Source: an uncultured Prevotella sp. (GTDB lineage: Bacteria > Bacteroidota > Bacteroidia > Bacteroidales > Bacteroidaceae). Taken from it: a stretch of DNA of 14,116 bases. Below the pieces are notes generated by a model that made no database searches, was not told where the DNA came from, and saw only the letters and a list, made by a program, of their open reading frames with translations. Shown in pieces: positions 1 through 8,900 of this stretch; position 1 is the first letter of the stretch, and each line of letters opens with the position of its first letter. Position numbers and translations under genes: made by a program. The stretch covers positions 1 to 14,116 of the forward strand of contig USHW01000056.1 of assembly GCA_900554545.1 (NCBI GenBank), given 5' to 3'.

Positions 1-57
1 GAGACTTATAAAAAAGATTAACAACAAACTATGCACTTAGTTGCGGAATTAAGGGTA
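1..57. other. AT-rich contig end, possible chimeric or low-quality tip
   Basis: The first 60 bases are about one third G+C, whereas bases 61-120 are about 65% G+C, like the rest of the gene. The activase-like reading frame has a stop (taa, 19-21) here. Its recognisable homology to the family starts only around the codons for VSKADIAAS (from ~55). The likeliest reading is an assembly junction or error tail; a genuine gene truncation cannot be excluded. Confidence 0.5.
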
Positions 58-3000
58 AGCAAGGCCGACATCGCCGCCTCCATACTGCACGCCGTTGCCG
101 TGCAGACCGTCGTTACGCTGGCCCACGGCTGCGAAATCAAGCCGCCCGTGCTGATGTGCGGCGGTCCGCTGACGTTCCTTCCGGCGCTGCGCAAGGCGTT
201 CAAGGACTATCTTTCGCTCTCTGACGATGACATAATACTGCCTGAAAATGGCGCATTGTTGCCGGCATTGGGCGCGGCTCTTTCCGTTGACGACGGCGAA
301 CAACCGCGCAATTTGCCCGGTTTCATCGAAGCGATAGCCGCTTCCGGCACAGGCAAAGGCCGCAACGACAACGCCCTGAAGCCTGTGTTCGGCGGCGAAG
401 GGGACTATTCGGCGTGGCTCGGACGCATGTCGCGCCACAAGGTTGAGGCCGCCCGGCTGGGCAAAGGGGTGCAGGATGTGTACATAGGCATCGACTCTGG
501 CTCAACCACCACTAAGGTTGTGGTTACCGACACGTCGTCGCGTGTGCTCTATTCATATTATTCCGCCAACAAGGGAAACCCCGTAAAGGCGGTCGAGGAG
601 GGGCTTCTGAAACTTCAGGAGGAGTGCCTCCGCGTCGGCGCTACGCTTTACGTAAAGGGCAGTTGCTCCACAGGCTACGGCGAAGACCTTGTCAAGGCCG
701 CCTTCAAACTTGACGGTGGCATCGTCGAGACGATAGCGCATTACATGGCGGCGCACAGCCTCGACCCAGACGTTTCGTTCATCCTCGACATCGGCGGACA
801 GGACATGAAGGCCATGTTCGTGGCCAACGGCGTTATCGACCGCATCGAAATAAACGAAGCCTGCTCGTCGGGCTGCGGCTCGTTCATCGAGACTTTCGCC
901 AAGACCTTGGGCTATACGGCCGCCGAGTTCGCCTCGTTGGCATGCCGTGCGGAGGCTCCGTGCGACCTCGGAACACGCTGCACGGTGTTCATGAACTCGA
1001 AAGTGAAGCAGGCTTTGCGTGAAGGCGCCACCGTGGCCGACATCGCCGCTGGCCTGGCTTACTCCGTTGTGAAGAACTGTCTGTACAAAGTGCTCAAGCT
1101 AAGGGACGTGTCCCAGCTTGGAAAACATATCGTGGTGCAGGGCGGAACGATGCGTAACGACGCCGTGGTGCGCGCCTTGGAGCTGCTGTCGGGCGTTGAA
1201 GTGGCGCGTTGCGACATGCCCGAACTGATGGGAGCATACGGCTGCGCCCTCTACGCCAAGCGTTACAGCCGCAGAGGAGTGAGGCTTGACGACATGCTGG
1301 CGAAGGCCGGCTACACCTCGCGGACGCTCCATTGCAAGGGCTGCGACAACCAGTGTCTCGTTGTGCGCTACCGTTTTGACAACGGACAGGACTACTTTTC
1401 GGGCAACCGTTGCGAACGGGTGTTTGCCAACGGAGGCGGAGACAAGGCGGAAAAGGGCATGAACGCCTACGAAAAGAAAAACAGCCTGCTCTTCGACCGC
1501 GAGCCTGTAAAGGGCACACCGGCCGTTACCATAGGCATTCCCCGTTGCCTTAACATGTACGAGGACTATCCTTTCTGGCACACGCTGTTCACCAATTGCG
1601 GGATAGGAGTGCGCCTTTCGTCGCTCTCCGAGTTCGCAAGCTACGAGCAAAGTGCGTGCATGGTGATGTCTGACAACATCTGTTTCCCGGCCAAGTTGGT
1701 GCACAGCCATGTGCAAGACCTCATCGACAGCCGCGTTGACCGCATCTTCATGCCGTTCGTTGTTTATGAACGGCAGGACGGCGGACAGAACAGCTACAAC
1801 TGTCCGATTGTCACCGGCTATGCCGAAGTTGTCAAAGGAGTGCAGGGCGGGGGAGTACCCATCGACTCGCCTACCATCAGTTTCAAGGACAAGAAGCTGC
1901 TTTTCAAACAGTGTTGCGCATATCTTGCCACGCTTGGGATTGACGACAACACCGCAAGCCGCGCCTTCAGCCGTGCCTGCAACGCTCAAGACGCATACGT
2001 AAAGGACATTGCCGGATACAACGCCTACATCCTGCGGAAAGCCAGGGAGAAAGGAGCGATGGCGATACTCCTTGCCGGAAGGCCTTACCATGCCGACATG
2101 TTGATACAGCACGGCGTGTCTGACATGCTGGCTGACATGGGCGTTTACGTGCTCACCGACGACATTGTAAGGGGACGGAAAAGCGTCATCGACGATGCGC
2201 ATTACCTGCCCCAGTGGGCTTACCCCAACCGAATCATGGAGGCGGCGAAGTGGTGTGCCGGGCAGGATGGCGTCGAGTTTGTCGAGATGACGTCGTTCGG
2301 CTGCGGACCGGACGCTTTCCTCACCGACGAGATACGCGACATGCTGATGCGCCACGGCAAGGCTCTTACCTTGCTGAAGCTCGACGACATAAACAATATA
2401 GGCTCGATGAAGCTGCGTGTACGCTCGCTTATGGAGAGCCTGAAACTCGCCGGCGACGGCGGCAAACGCGGCAGGGAAGAGGGCAGGTTTGTGACTACTC
2501 CCGAGTTTGACAGCGCCTGCCGGGGCCGCAAGATACTTGTTCCTTACTTCACACCGTTCATCTCTCCGCTCATCCCCGCCATCATGAAGGTGGCCGGATA
2601 CGACGTTGAGAACCTGCCGTTGAGCGACACCGAGTCGTGCGAATGGGGCTTGAAGTTCGCCAACAACGAAGTATGCTACCCGGCGACGCTCATCGTCGGC
2701 GACATAATAAAGGCGTTCGAGAGCGGAAAGTACGATCCTGCCACTACCGCAGTGGCCATGACCCAGACCGGCGGACAGTGCCGCGCGAGCAGCTATGTCG
2801 CGCTGATTAAGAAGGCGCTGGTCGATGCCGGTTACGGCTCAGTGCCCGTAGTGGCGTTCACTTTCGGCGGTTCCATCGGCAACAAGCAGTCGGGTTTCCG
2901 CGTCAACTGGCTGAAACTGCTGCCCATCGCGCTGTATTCCGTGCTTTACAGCGACTGCATCGCCAAGTTCTATTACGCCACCGTGGTGCGCGAAAAGAAG

Positions 3001-3738
3001 CCGGGGCAGGCCGCAAGGCTGCGCGACTTGTACCTTCAGGCCGGCGAGAGCCTCATACTTGAGGGCCGCCACGACGACCTTTTGAGCTATCTCGGCATGG
3101 CGGCGGTGGAGTTTGACAACGCATGTTCCGACCGCGTGTGCCCCAAGGTGTGCGTGGTGGGCGAGATATTCCTCAAGTTCAACCCCTTCGCCCAGAAGAA
3201 CGTGACCGACTGGCTCATATCCCAGGGCGTTGAGATAGTGCCTCCGCTGCTGCTCGACTTCTTCATGCAGAGCTTCGTCAACAAGCGCGTTGACGAGCAG
3301 GAGCACATCAGCCGCAAGACCGTTGCCAGCTTCATCTACGGCATAATGTACAAATATATCCGCAAGCACATCGACCGTGTGAACAAGTCCGCATCCGCTT
3401 TCCGCCATTTCACGCCGTTCAACGACATCTTTGCCGAGGCCGACGAGGCGCGCAAGGTAATCACCCTGAGCGCCCAGTTCGGTGAAGGCTGGCTGCTTCC
3501 GGCTGAAATCATGTCGTGCGCAAGGCAGGGAGTGCGCAGCGTTGTCAGCCTGCAGCCGTTCGGTTGCATAGCCAACCACATCGTCTCCAAGGGCATAGAG
3601 AAGAAGATTAAGGCGTTTTTCCCCGACATGAACATACTCTCGCTCGACTTCGACAGCGGCGTGAGCGATGTCAACATAACCAACCGTCTGCTCCTGTTTA
3701 TCGACAACCTGCGTGACGATACGCAGCATAAGGCGTAA
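31..3738 (+). CDS. 2-hydroxyacyl-CoA dehydratase activase-type fusion protein (BadF/BadG/BcrA/BcrD ATPase + DUF2229 + HgdB-like), 5' truncated
   Basis: This is a giant fusion of the type annotated as acyl-CoA dehydratase activase. Such proteins combine two ASKHA ATPase units with a DUF2229/CoA_E_activ region and a 2-hydroxyglutaryl-CoA dehydratase-like part. Residues ~8-90 are only the tail of the first ASKHA unit (VSKADIAAS, LMCGGPLTF). The second unit spans ~151-410 with phosphate loop GIDSGSTTTK (153-162), GSCSTGYG (210-217) and LDIGGQDMK. It has Cys278 (NEACSSGCG) and Cys317 (TRCTVF), which match the two cysteines that bridge the [4Fe-4S] cluster across the dimer in HgdC-type activases. 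DUF2229 begins ~500 (IGIPRCLNMYEDYPFWHTLF), and ~835-1225 is the HgdB-like part with scattered cysteines. Characterised members couple ATP hydrolysis to low-potential electron transfer; the substrate of the fused form is unknown to me. About 180 N-terminal residues are missing, and an in-frame stop precedes the ATG at 31, so that ATG is probably not the native start. Confidence 0.85.
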   Translation: MHLVAELRVSKADIAASILHAVAVQTVVTLAHGCEIKPPVLMCGGPLTFLPALRKAFKDYLSLSDDDIILPENGALLPALGAALSVDDGEQPRNLPGFIEAIAASGTGKGRNDNALKPVFGGEGDYSAWLGRMSRHKVEAARLGKGVQDVYIGIDSGSTTTKVVVTDTSSRVLYSYYSANKGNPVKAVEEGLLKLQEECLRVGATLYVKGSCSTGYGEDLVKAAFKLDGGIVETIAHYMAAHSLDPDVSFILDIGGQDMKAMFVANGVIDRIEINEACSSGCGSFIETFAKTLGYTAAEFASLACRAEAPCDLGTRCTVFMNSKVKQALREGATVADIAAGLAYSVVKNCLYKVLKLRDVSQLGKHIVVQGGTMRNDAVVRALELLSGVEVARCDMPELMGAYGCALYAKRYSRRGVRLDDMLAKAGYTSRTLHCKGCDNQCLVVRYRFDNGQDYFSGNRCERVFANGGGDKAEKGMNAYEKKNSLLFDREPVKGTPAVTIGIPRCLNMYEDYPFWHTLFTNCGIGVRLSSLSEFASYEQSACMVMSDNICFPAKLVHSHVQDLIDSRVDRIFMPFVVYERQDGGQNSYNCPIVTGYAEVVKGVQGGGVPIDSPTISFKDKKLLFKQCCAYLATLGIDDNTASRAFSRACNAQDAYVKDIAGYNAYILRKAREKGAMAILLAGRPYHADMLIQHGVSDMLADMGVYVLTDDIVRGRKSVIDDAHYLPQWAYPNRIMEAAKWCAGQDGVEFVEMTSFGCGPDAFLTDEIRDMLMRHGKALTLLKLDDINNIGSMKLRVRSLMESLKLAGDGGKRGREEGRFVTTPEFDSACRGRKILVPYFTPFISPLIPAIMKVAGYDVENLPLSDTESCEWGLKFANNEVCYPATLIVGDIIKAFESGKYDPATTAVAMTQTGGQCRASSYVALIKKALVDAGYGSVPVVAFTFGGSIGNKQSGFRVNWLKLLPIALYSVLYSDCIAKFYYATVVREKKPGQAARLRDLYLQAGESLILEGRHDDLLSYLGMAAVEFDNACSDRVCPKVCVVGEIFLKFNPFAQKNVTDWLISQGVEIVPPLLLDFFMQSFVNKRVDEQEHISRKTVASFIYGIMYKYIRKHIDRVNKSASAFRHFTPFNDIFAEADEARKVITLSAQFGEGWLLPAEIMSCARQGVRSVVSLQPFGCIANHIVSKGIEKKIKAFFPDMNILSLDFDSGVSDVNITNRLLLFIDNLRDDTQHKA

Positions 3739-3759
3739 CCGCTTGACATCCAGTGAATT

Positions 3760-3800
3760 GCAAAAGGCCGTGTTTCGCATTGCGAAACACGGCCTTTTGC
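3760..3800 (+). terminator. Long hairpin terminator after the activase gene
   Basis: A perfect 20-bp stem (3760-3779 with 3781-3800) surrounds a single unpaired T in the sequence gcattgc. It begins 22 bp after the activase stop. The outer arms read GCAAAAGGCC and GGCCTTTTGC, so A and T runs lie inside the stem and it could act in both directions. The same arm core recurs at 5784-5820 and 11728-11766. Confidence 0.65.
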
Positions 3801-3807
3801 CTTGCGT

Positions 3808-3840
3808 TTTACGGTCTTTTGCAATGTGAAAGACCGTAAA
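3808..3840. repeat. Second hairpin, TTTACGGTCTTT stem
   Basis: A perfect 12-bp inverted repeat (TTTACGGTCTTT, 3808-3819; AAAGACCGTAAA, 3829-3840) has a 9-nt loop, tgcaatgtg. It follows immediately after the main terminator and carries the same TTTTGCAAT vocabulary. It may be a back-up terminator or a decayed copy of the same element. Confidence 0.5.
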
Positions 3841-3847
3841 TGAAAAA

Positions 3848-3886
3848 CCCACCCCAGCCCTCCCGAAGGGAGGGAGCTTGATTACC
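3848..3886 (+). repeat. CCCTCCC-GAA-GGGAGGG hairpin element, copy A
   Basis: This 39-bp element has a 7-bp perfect hairpin (3858-3864 and 3868-3874, loop GAA) followed by AGCTTGATTACC. It matches 11619-11657 on the opposite strand at 37 of 39 positions, so it is a dispersed intergenic repeat rather than a local terminator. Confidence 0.7.
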
Positions 3887-3904
3887 TGTTTTTATTTTGT
3901 TGCA

Positions 3905-3956
3905 AATGAGGCTCTCGGTAATTGTCATGCCGCACGCCGATGCGGCATCCAGAAAA
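3905..3956 (+). repeat. REP-like element, solo diverged copy
   Basis: This is related along its length to each arm of the inverted pair at 5562-5702 (shared blocks CTCGGTAAT, GTCAT, CCGATGCGG, ATCCAGAAA). It contains its own 8-bp hairpin ATGCCGCA (3927-3934) and TGCGGCAT (3941-3948). The pair copies have ATTCCGCA and TGCGGAAT instead, a G-C to T-A switch that keeps the stem paired. Confidence 0.65.
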
Positions 3957-3998
3957 GAAAAAGTTTGTCAAAAGAAATTGGTTGCATTGCCATTTGCC

Positions 3999-4029
3999 TT
4001 TGCATTTACAAGAAAAAGGAGTATTTTTG
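3999..4029 (+). promoter_or_regulatory. Bacteroidetes-type promoter of ung
   Basis: A -33 TTTG (3999-4002) is followed, after 19 bp, by TATTTTTG (4022-4029), a perfect match to the Bacteroidetes -7 consensus TAnnTTTG. The expected transcript start is ~4036, giving a leader of about 20 nt before the ATG at 4055. Confidence 0.65.
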
Positions 4030-4054
4030 CATATTGTTAAAAAACTGACGGATA

Positions 4055-4717
4055 ATGGACGTAAAGATTGACGAGAGCTGGAAAAGCCGCATCGGAGCAG
4101 AGTTCGACAAGCCTTATTTCGCCGCTTTGGCGGCCTTTGTACACGACGAGTACCGTCGGGGCAGGTGTTATCCGCCGGGGCGGCTCATCTTCAACGCCTT
4201 CAACCTGTGCCCGTTCGACCGCGTGAAGGTTGTCCTGCTCGGCCAGGACCCCTACCATGAGCCGGGGCAGGCTCACGGCTTGTGCTTCTCAGTGAATGAT
4301 GGAGTGGTCTTTCCGCCGTCGCTCGCCAACATATTCAAGGAGATACACGACGACACCGGGGCGCCAATTCCGCAGAGCGGAAACCTCACCCGGTGGGCGG
4401 AGCAGGGCGTGCTGATGCTCAACGCCACGCTGACCGTGCGCGAACATGCCGCCGGAAGCCATCAGCGTCACGGCTGGGAGGAGTTTACCGACGCCGCAAT
4501 CAGCGCAGTGTCGGCAGGCCGCGAGCACGTGGTGTTCATCCTCTGGGGCAGCTATGCGCAAGGCAAGGCACCGCTTATCGACACCTCGCGCCACCTCGTC
4601 CTGCGCTCGGCCCATCCCTCTCCGCTGTCAGCCTACCGCGGTTTTTTCGGCAACCATCATTTCAGTCTTGCCAACCAGTATCTTGAAAAGTACGGCATGG
4701 AGCCGATAAAATGGTAG
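4055..4717 (+). CDS. ung: Uracil-DNA glycosylase, family 1
   Basis: This protein removes uracil from DNA by hydrolysing the N-glycosidic bond, the first step of base excision repair. Its 220 residues match the usual length of family 1 enzymes. The water-activating loop is GQDPYH (63-68, catalytic Asp65). The Ser-Pro-rich region is around GVVFPPSL (83-90), the uracil-binding strand is GVLMLNATLTV (118-128), and the DNA-intercalation loop is HPSPLSAYRGFFG (187-199) with His187. The ATG at 4055 follows a good Bacteroidetes promoter and no longer start is available. It appears monocistronic: the next gene starts 140 bp later, beyond a strong inverted repeat. All expected active-site motifs are present and nothing suggests inactivation. 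Confidence 0.97.
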   Translation: MDVKIDESWKSRIGAEFDKPYFAALAAFVHDEYRRGRCYPPGRLIFNAFNLCPFDRVKVVLLGQDPYHEPGQAHGLCFSVNDGVVFPPSLANIFKEIHDDTGAPIPQSGNLTRWAEQGVLMLNATLTVREHAAGSHQRHGWEEFTDAAISAVSAGREHVVFILWGSYAQGKAPLIDTSRHLVLRSAHPSPLSAYRGFFGNHHFSLANQYLEKYGMEPIKW

Positions 4718-4724
4718 ATTTTTT

Positions 4725-4842
4725 AATTCATAATTCACAATTCATAGTTCATAATTGGGCATACGCCATTGTCATTAATGATAACCGGATGTTTACAACG
4801 GCGTCAGCCGAATTATGAACTATGAATTGTGAATTATGAATT
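4725..4842. repeat. Perfect 32-bp AT-rich inverted repeat (GAATT-type)
   Basis: Arms 4725-4756 and 4811-4842 are exact reverse complements, separated by 54 bp. Each arm is built of short GAATTATGAATTGTG-like units. The element begins 8 bp after the ung stop. A further copy of the unit (tgtgaattatgaatt) continues at 4850-4864 and contains the start codon of the next gene. It may act as a terminator for ung, but its architecture suggests a small mobile or dispersed intergenic repeat. Confidence 0.75.
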
Positions 4843-4857
4843 GTCCAAATGTGAATT

Positions 4858-5448
4858 ATGAATTACCAAAGTTCTATCCTTCAAGTGGGCGACGTTCTCC
4901 TGTCGTCCGACATAATAACGGAGCGCTTTTGCTGCGACCTTGATGCTTGCAAGGGCGCGTGTTGCGTCGAGGGCGAGGCCGGAGCACCTGTCAGTCTCGA
5001 TGAAATCGGCGGAATTGAAGCCTCTCTCGACGAGGTGTGGCCGCAGATGTCGGCCGGTGCGCAGGCTGTGGTCGACCGTCAGGGCGTGGCCTACAACGAT
5101 GTCGACGGCGACCTTGTGACGAGCATTGTCGATGGCCGCGACTGCGTGTTTACCTGCCACGAGAACGGCCTTTGCCTCTGCCTGCTCGAAAAAGCCTTCC
5201 GTGAAGGCCGCTCCGGGTTCTGCAAACCCATCAGCTGCGCCCTATACCCGATACGCGAAAAACGCCTTTCCAACGGTCTGACGGCCCTCAACTACCACCG
5301 CTGGAGCGTCTGCGCGGCGGCACGGAAGAAAGGCGAGGAGCTTGGCCTGTACGTCTACGAGTTCCTTGAAGAACCGCTCGTGCGCCGCTTCGGGCGTGAG
5401 TGGTACGACGAGCTTTCAGCCGTCGCCAAGGCGTTCCGCGAGCGGTGA
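4858..5448 (+). CDS. DUF3109 family Cys-rich protein
   Basis: This 196-residue protein belongs to the DUF3109 family, common in Bacteroidetes and of unknown biochemical role. It resembles YkgJ-type metal-chelating Cys proteins. Twelve cysteines are visible: FCCDLDACKGACC (24-36, Cys25/26/31/35/36), DCVFTC (96, 100), LCLC (106, 108), CKPISC (122, 127) and Cys152. There is no signal peptide or membrane segment, so it is probably cytoplasmic with a Zn or Fe-S site (inference). Family members as I recall them start near the residues IQVGDVLLSSD. Here about eight extra residues (MNYQSSIL) precede that point, and the ATG itself lies in a copy of the GAATTATGAATT repeat. A GTG at 4885-4887 is the only alternative start close to the conserved region. 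No clear promoter was seen. Confidence 0.85.
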   Translation: MNYQSSILQVGDVLLSSDIITERFCCDLDACKGACCVEGEAGAPVSLDEIGGIEASLDEVWPQMSAGAQAVVDRQGVAYNDVDGDLVTSIVDGRDCVFTCHENGLCLCLLEKAFREGRSGFCKPISCALYPIREKRLSNGLTALNYHRWSVCAAARKKGEELGLYVYEFLEEPLVRRFGREWYDELSAVAKAFRER

Positions 5449-5561
5449 AATGGCCGTTTTTTGCCGTTAGCGCGGTCATTGTACACAACCCTGTTTACAA
5501 AAGTGGGGTATCTACGGTTTGGTAGGGTTGGGAAAGAAACAGTAACGCTACAAGATTAAAA
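5449..5561. other. Intergenic region after the DUF3109 gene, no gene seen
   Basis: I find no convincing reading frame or RNA gene here. A weak 8-bp stem (aatggccg 5449-5456, cggtcatt 5473-5480, one G-U pair) overlaps the gene end and might be a poor terminator. Confidence 0.4.
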
Positions 5562-5702
5562 TCAATTGAGGCACTCGGTAATAGTCATTCCGCACTCCGA
5601 TGCGGAATCCAGAAAGCATCCTGTGCTGTTTGTCGCGGTTATTTATATGCACTGGATTCCGCATCGGAGTGCGGAATGACTATTACCGAGTGCCTCAATT
5701 GA
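5562..5702. repeat. 51-bp perfect inverted repeat of a REP-like element
   Basis: Arms 5562-5612 and 5652-5702 are perfect reverse complements with a 39-bp unpaired centre (5613-5651). Each arm also contains its own hairpin, ATTCCGCA-ctccga-TGCGGAAT (left arm 5587-5608). A hairpin ending in GGAATCCAG next to GTCATTCC resembles repetitive extragenic palindromes mobilised by RAYT-type transposases, and two copies in inverted orientation resemble a BIME. No RAYT gene is in the window. It lies between convergently transcribed genes. Confidence 0.8.
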
Positions 5703-5783
5703 AAGCAATTGTGTACTATTGATAAAGTAAAAGTTATTACATTGAAATGAAAGTTGCTGTTGAGGCAATATCGGCTGAATTAC

Positions 5784-5820
5784 AAAAGGCCACCTTTTGC
5801 ATTGCAAAAGGTGGCCTTTT
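5784..5820. terminator. Bidirectional hairpin terminator between DUF3109 and pectin methylesterase genes
   Basis: A perfect 18-bp stem (5784-5801, 5803-5820) has the central sequence gcattgc and arms AAAAGGCC and GGCCTTTT. It is the same design as the hairpins at 3760 and 11728. It lies 127 bp past the pectin methylesterase stop (minus strand) and 336 bp past the DUF3109 stop. A half copy, AAAGACGGCCTTTTGC, follows at 5851-5866. Confidence 0.6.
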
Positions 5821-5946
5821 AGGTTGTAAAACACGGCAAAACGCAGGGCGAAAGACGGCCTTTTGCAAGGCTGTATGCAAACCGTTGATAATCAAGCGTT
5901 TGCATCCGCGCTGCAAGCAGGCGGCGTTGCGTTGCCTGTCAGGGTG

Positions 5947-8900
5947 TTATTTCATCACCTTGCGCACAACGGTCTTGCCGTCGGCGGTGGTGTATGTCAG
6001 TATGTTCAGACCTTTCTGCATCGAGCTTAGCTTAGTTCCGTCAACGGAGTAGATGCCCGTCAGGGTCAGTTCTCCTTCCGTTCCAACACTCTCTATGCCG
6101 CTCGGTGTGCCGTCGACGATGGCCTTCGCGCCCAATCCGCCGTACTCGTTTGCGGCCTGTATGGCGTACTCAGAGCCTTCCTCGTATGTGCAGTAGGTGT
6201 CTGTCGTGAAGCCTTCCACCTTGCCGTCCTTGGTTATCACGTAGCAGATGGCGTAAGGAACGGACTCCCATTCAATCGTGCCCTCGGCCTTGTTGACCGT
6301 CGGCTGCGGTGTGCCGCAGACTTCGGTGATAATCTCCGGCTGCCAGTTGTCAGTGCCGCGCAGCACGTTCTTTATGGTGTATTCGGCTGCCTCTTCGGCT
6401 GTGAGCACGGCCTTTGCGTAGCCTTCTACCTTCTGTCCGTTGTCGTCGGTGTACCAGTAGTACGTGTTGCGGTGGGTAAGGTCAACGGGGTTGCCGTCTT
6501 TGTCCATCGTGTTGTACTCCGCGAAGACAGCCGGTATGCCGCCCATCGTCTCGTACCAGCCCGTTGCCGGTATGGTTACTTCAGCCGTGGTGTTGATGAA
6601 AACGGTCTTTGGCTGGTTGTGCCATGGGCGTCCGAGCCATACCGAAGTTTCCGAGGGAACGCCCGGTGCGGTGATGGTGTTGTTCATGAACACGTAGCCC
6701 CACTTCGAGTCGGCGTCGTGGCTGGGAGCCACGATGTAGCCTCCCTCCTTGCGGATGATGTTCAGCGTGCATTCGTCGAAGAAGTAGTCGCCGTTGTTGT
6801 AGATGAAGTCCACCGCGCCTTCGATAAAGCAGTTTTTCACGTATCCGCGGCAGTTGGAGAGGCTCGGGGTAATCCACGTGTCCTGATAGCTGTACATTCC
6901 GCAGTCTTTGAACACCACGCGGTCGTTCTTCGTGTTGAGGGCGAGGGCCTGTGGGCCGGCGTTCTGCTCTACGCCATACGAGTTGACGAAGCTTATTCCC
7001 TCGAAATACAGGTCGCTTGACCTTGCCACGAACGTTGCGCCCAAGTCTACATGCAGTGCGTTGTCGCCTCCGCACAGTTTGTCGTCGGTAATCTCAACTA
7101 CGTCCTTTCCCTGGCCTATGAAGTGGAGATAGGGCTTGTTTTCGGGTATGTCAACGTGCTCTTTGTATGTCCCGGCCTTGATGAATATGAGCCAGGGAGA
7201 TATCCTGTCGGCCGGTGCCGCGTCGATGGCTGCCTGCACGGTGGTGTAGTCTCCCGTGCCGTCTTGCGCCACTACGGCGTCATATACGCGCGCTTCGGGC
7301 TGCTGCCTGTCCATCGTGCGGAACGTTATTTCCACGCCCTCAAAGGCGTTTCCGCTGCGGTCCTCGATGGCTCCGGCAGGCAGTGTGAAGGTGTATTGGG
7401 TTGAATAGTCAAGTCCGCTGTATCTGTACACCACGGTCTTGCCGCTCACCGTCGGTTCGATTTCTTCTCCGCCGAGCGTCGCCTTGCCGCCGCCTGCGGC
7501 CTGAACCTTCTCGTCGAACGTCAGGATTACCGAGCCGTTGGCCGTAACTCCTTCCGCATCGTTCTCCGGAAGGGTTGATACGAGCTTGGGGGCGGTGTCG
7601 TCATTGATGATGTCTTTGTCTGCAAGGACGAACACATCGGTAATAGCCAGACCGTCGGCTTCGGCTTCGTTGCCTACCAACGGCGACTCCCAGTCGGGCA
7701 TGAAGCGGATGTAGAGCAGCTGTTGTCCGGCCGCTTCGGCAGGCAGTTCAAGCTCCTGGCTTACCCATCCCCTGTTTGGCATGGTGTAAGTGCCGAACGT
7801 TGTGAACTCTTTTCCGTCCGTGCTGTATTGCGCATGGATTGTTTCGTGCGAGTTGAAGTTGTTGCCGAGCGACGCCGCCAGCTTGATGTTCTGGTATCCT
7901 ATGGTAGAGAATGACATCTCGAAGTAGTAATGGTCGGCCAGCGGACGCCATGAGCGGGCGGCGTACTTGCCGTTATATTGCCCCTTTTCAACGCCGTTTG
8001 CAAGCCATGAGGAAGTCTCGCCGCTTTCCGTGCGGAGCGACATCAGGCCGGCGTTGTCGGTCTCCGCCTTGTAGTCGGCTGCGCGTTCAGCTGCCGGGTT
8101 GTCATAGTAGAAGTCCCAGCCGACGATGAAATCGACAGCGGAGAACGTCGCCGTAAAGTCCTTCTGGCCGTCCATCTTCACCTTTCGGGTGGCGTCTGTG
8201 GTGTTGTCTTCCCAGTTTGTGAAGGTCAGTATGCGGTTGTTCAGCGCGGTAAGCTCCACGTCCGTGCCCTCCTCATACCAGTGAACGCCGTCTATGACGT
8301 TGCCTTCCGGCGTGAACTGCACGAGGTTTGAGTTCGCTCCGCCTTCCAATTTGACGTTCAGGGCATACACGTTGTTCTTCGTGTAGGTGGCTTTCAGCGT
8401 GGTGTTCTGTGATATTTCAAAAGTGTAGGGGTTGTCGGTCGATACGGTTTCGCCCGTCTCGTTGACCCACGCCGCAAAGTGGTAGCCGAAGTTTTCGGTT
8501 GTGGTCACGGTGATGCTTGTGCCCTCGTCAAACTCGTTTCCTGCCGGGTTGACACTTATTTCACCGGCTTCCGGCATGTCAGAAGTTACGTTCAGGGTAT
8601 ATGAAGGCACTTCTATCGGTGTGCCGTTGAAGTCGCCTGTAACCTTGATTTGGCTCAAACCGAGCTGTTTGTTGTTGGCAAGGTCATAGACGTAGAACAC
8701 TATTTCAACGCGCTCTTGCACAGTTCCGAGACCGCTGATGTCGATGTCTTCGCTTGAGAAACCTGCATTGTTGCGCAGCGGTTTGTAGCCTTCAAGCAGT
8801 GTCACACGCTTGTCTCCGGACACTGCATAAACGTCCATCGTGCCGCCGTCTGTGCCGAATTTGGCCGCATTGAACGCCAGTTTCTTCGCCGTGAAGCTTA

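Noticed and set aside
1099..2355. Long antisense reading frame (418 codons, minus) inside the activase gene; similar ones at 2839-3852 minus, 6472-7020 plus, 9260-9880 plus and 12824-13528 plus
   Set aside because: All lie wholly or mostly opposite genes with clear domains. GC-rich codon use leaves the opposite strand free of stops, and the translations show no recognisable family, signal or start context.
4757..4810. Gene or insertion-sequence remnant in the centre of the 32-bp inverted repeat
   Set aside because: 54 bp is too short to encode anything recognisable, and no target-site duplication could be identified with confidence.
5449..5480. Rho-independent terminator directly after the DUF3109 gene
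   Set aside because: The stem is 8 bp with a wobble, has no following T-run, and its T-rich stretch lies in the loop.
5747..6052. Small plus-strand reading frame (101 codons) overlapping the end of the pectin methylesterase gene
   Set aside because: It runs through the terminator hairpin and then antisense to the esterase; its translation reflects the repeat sequence.
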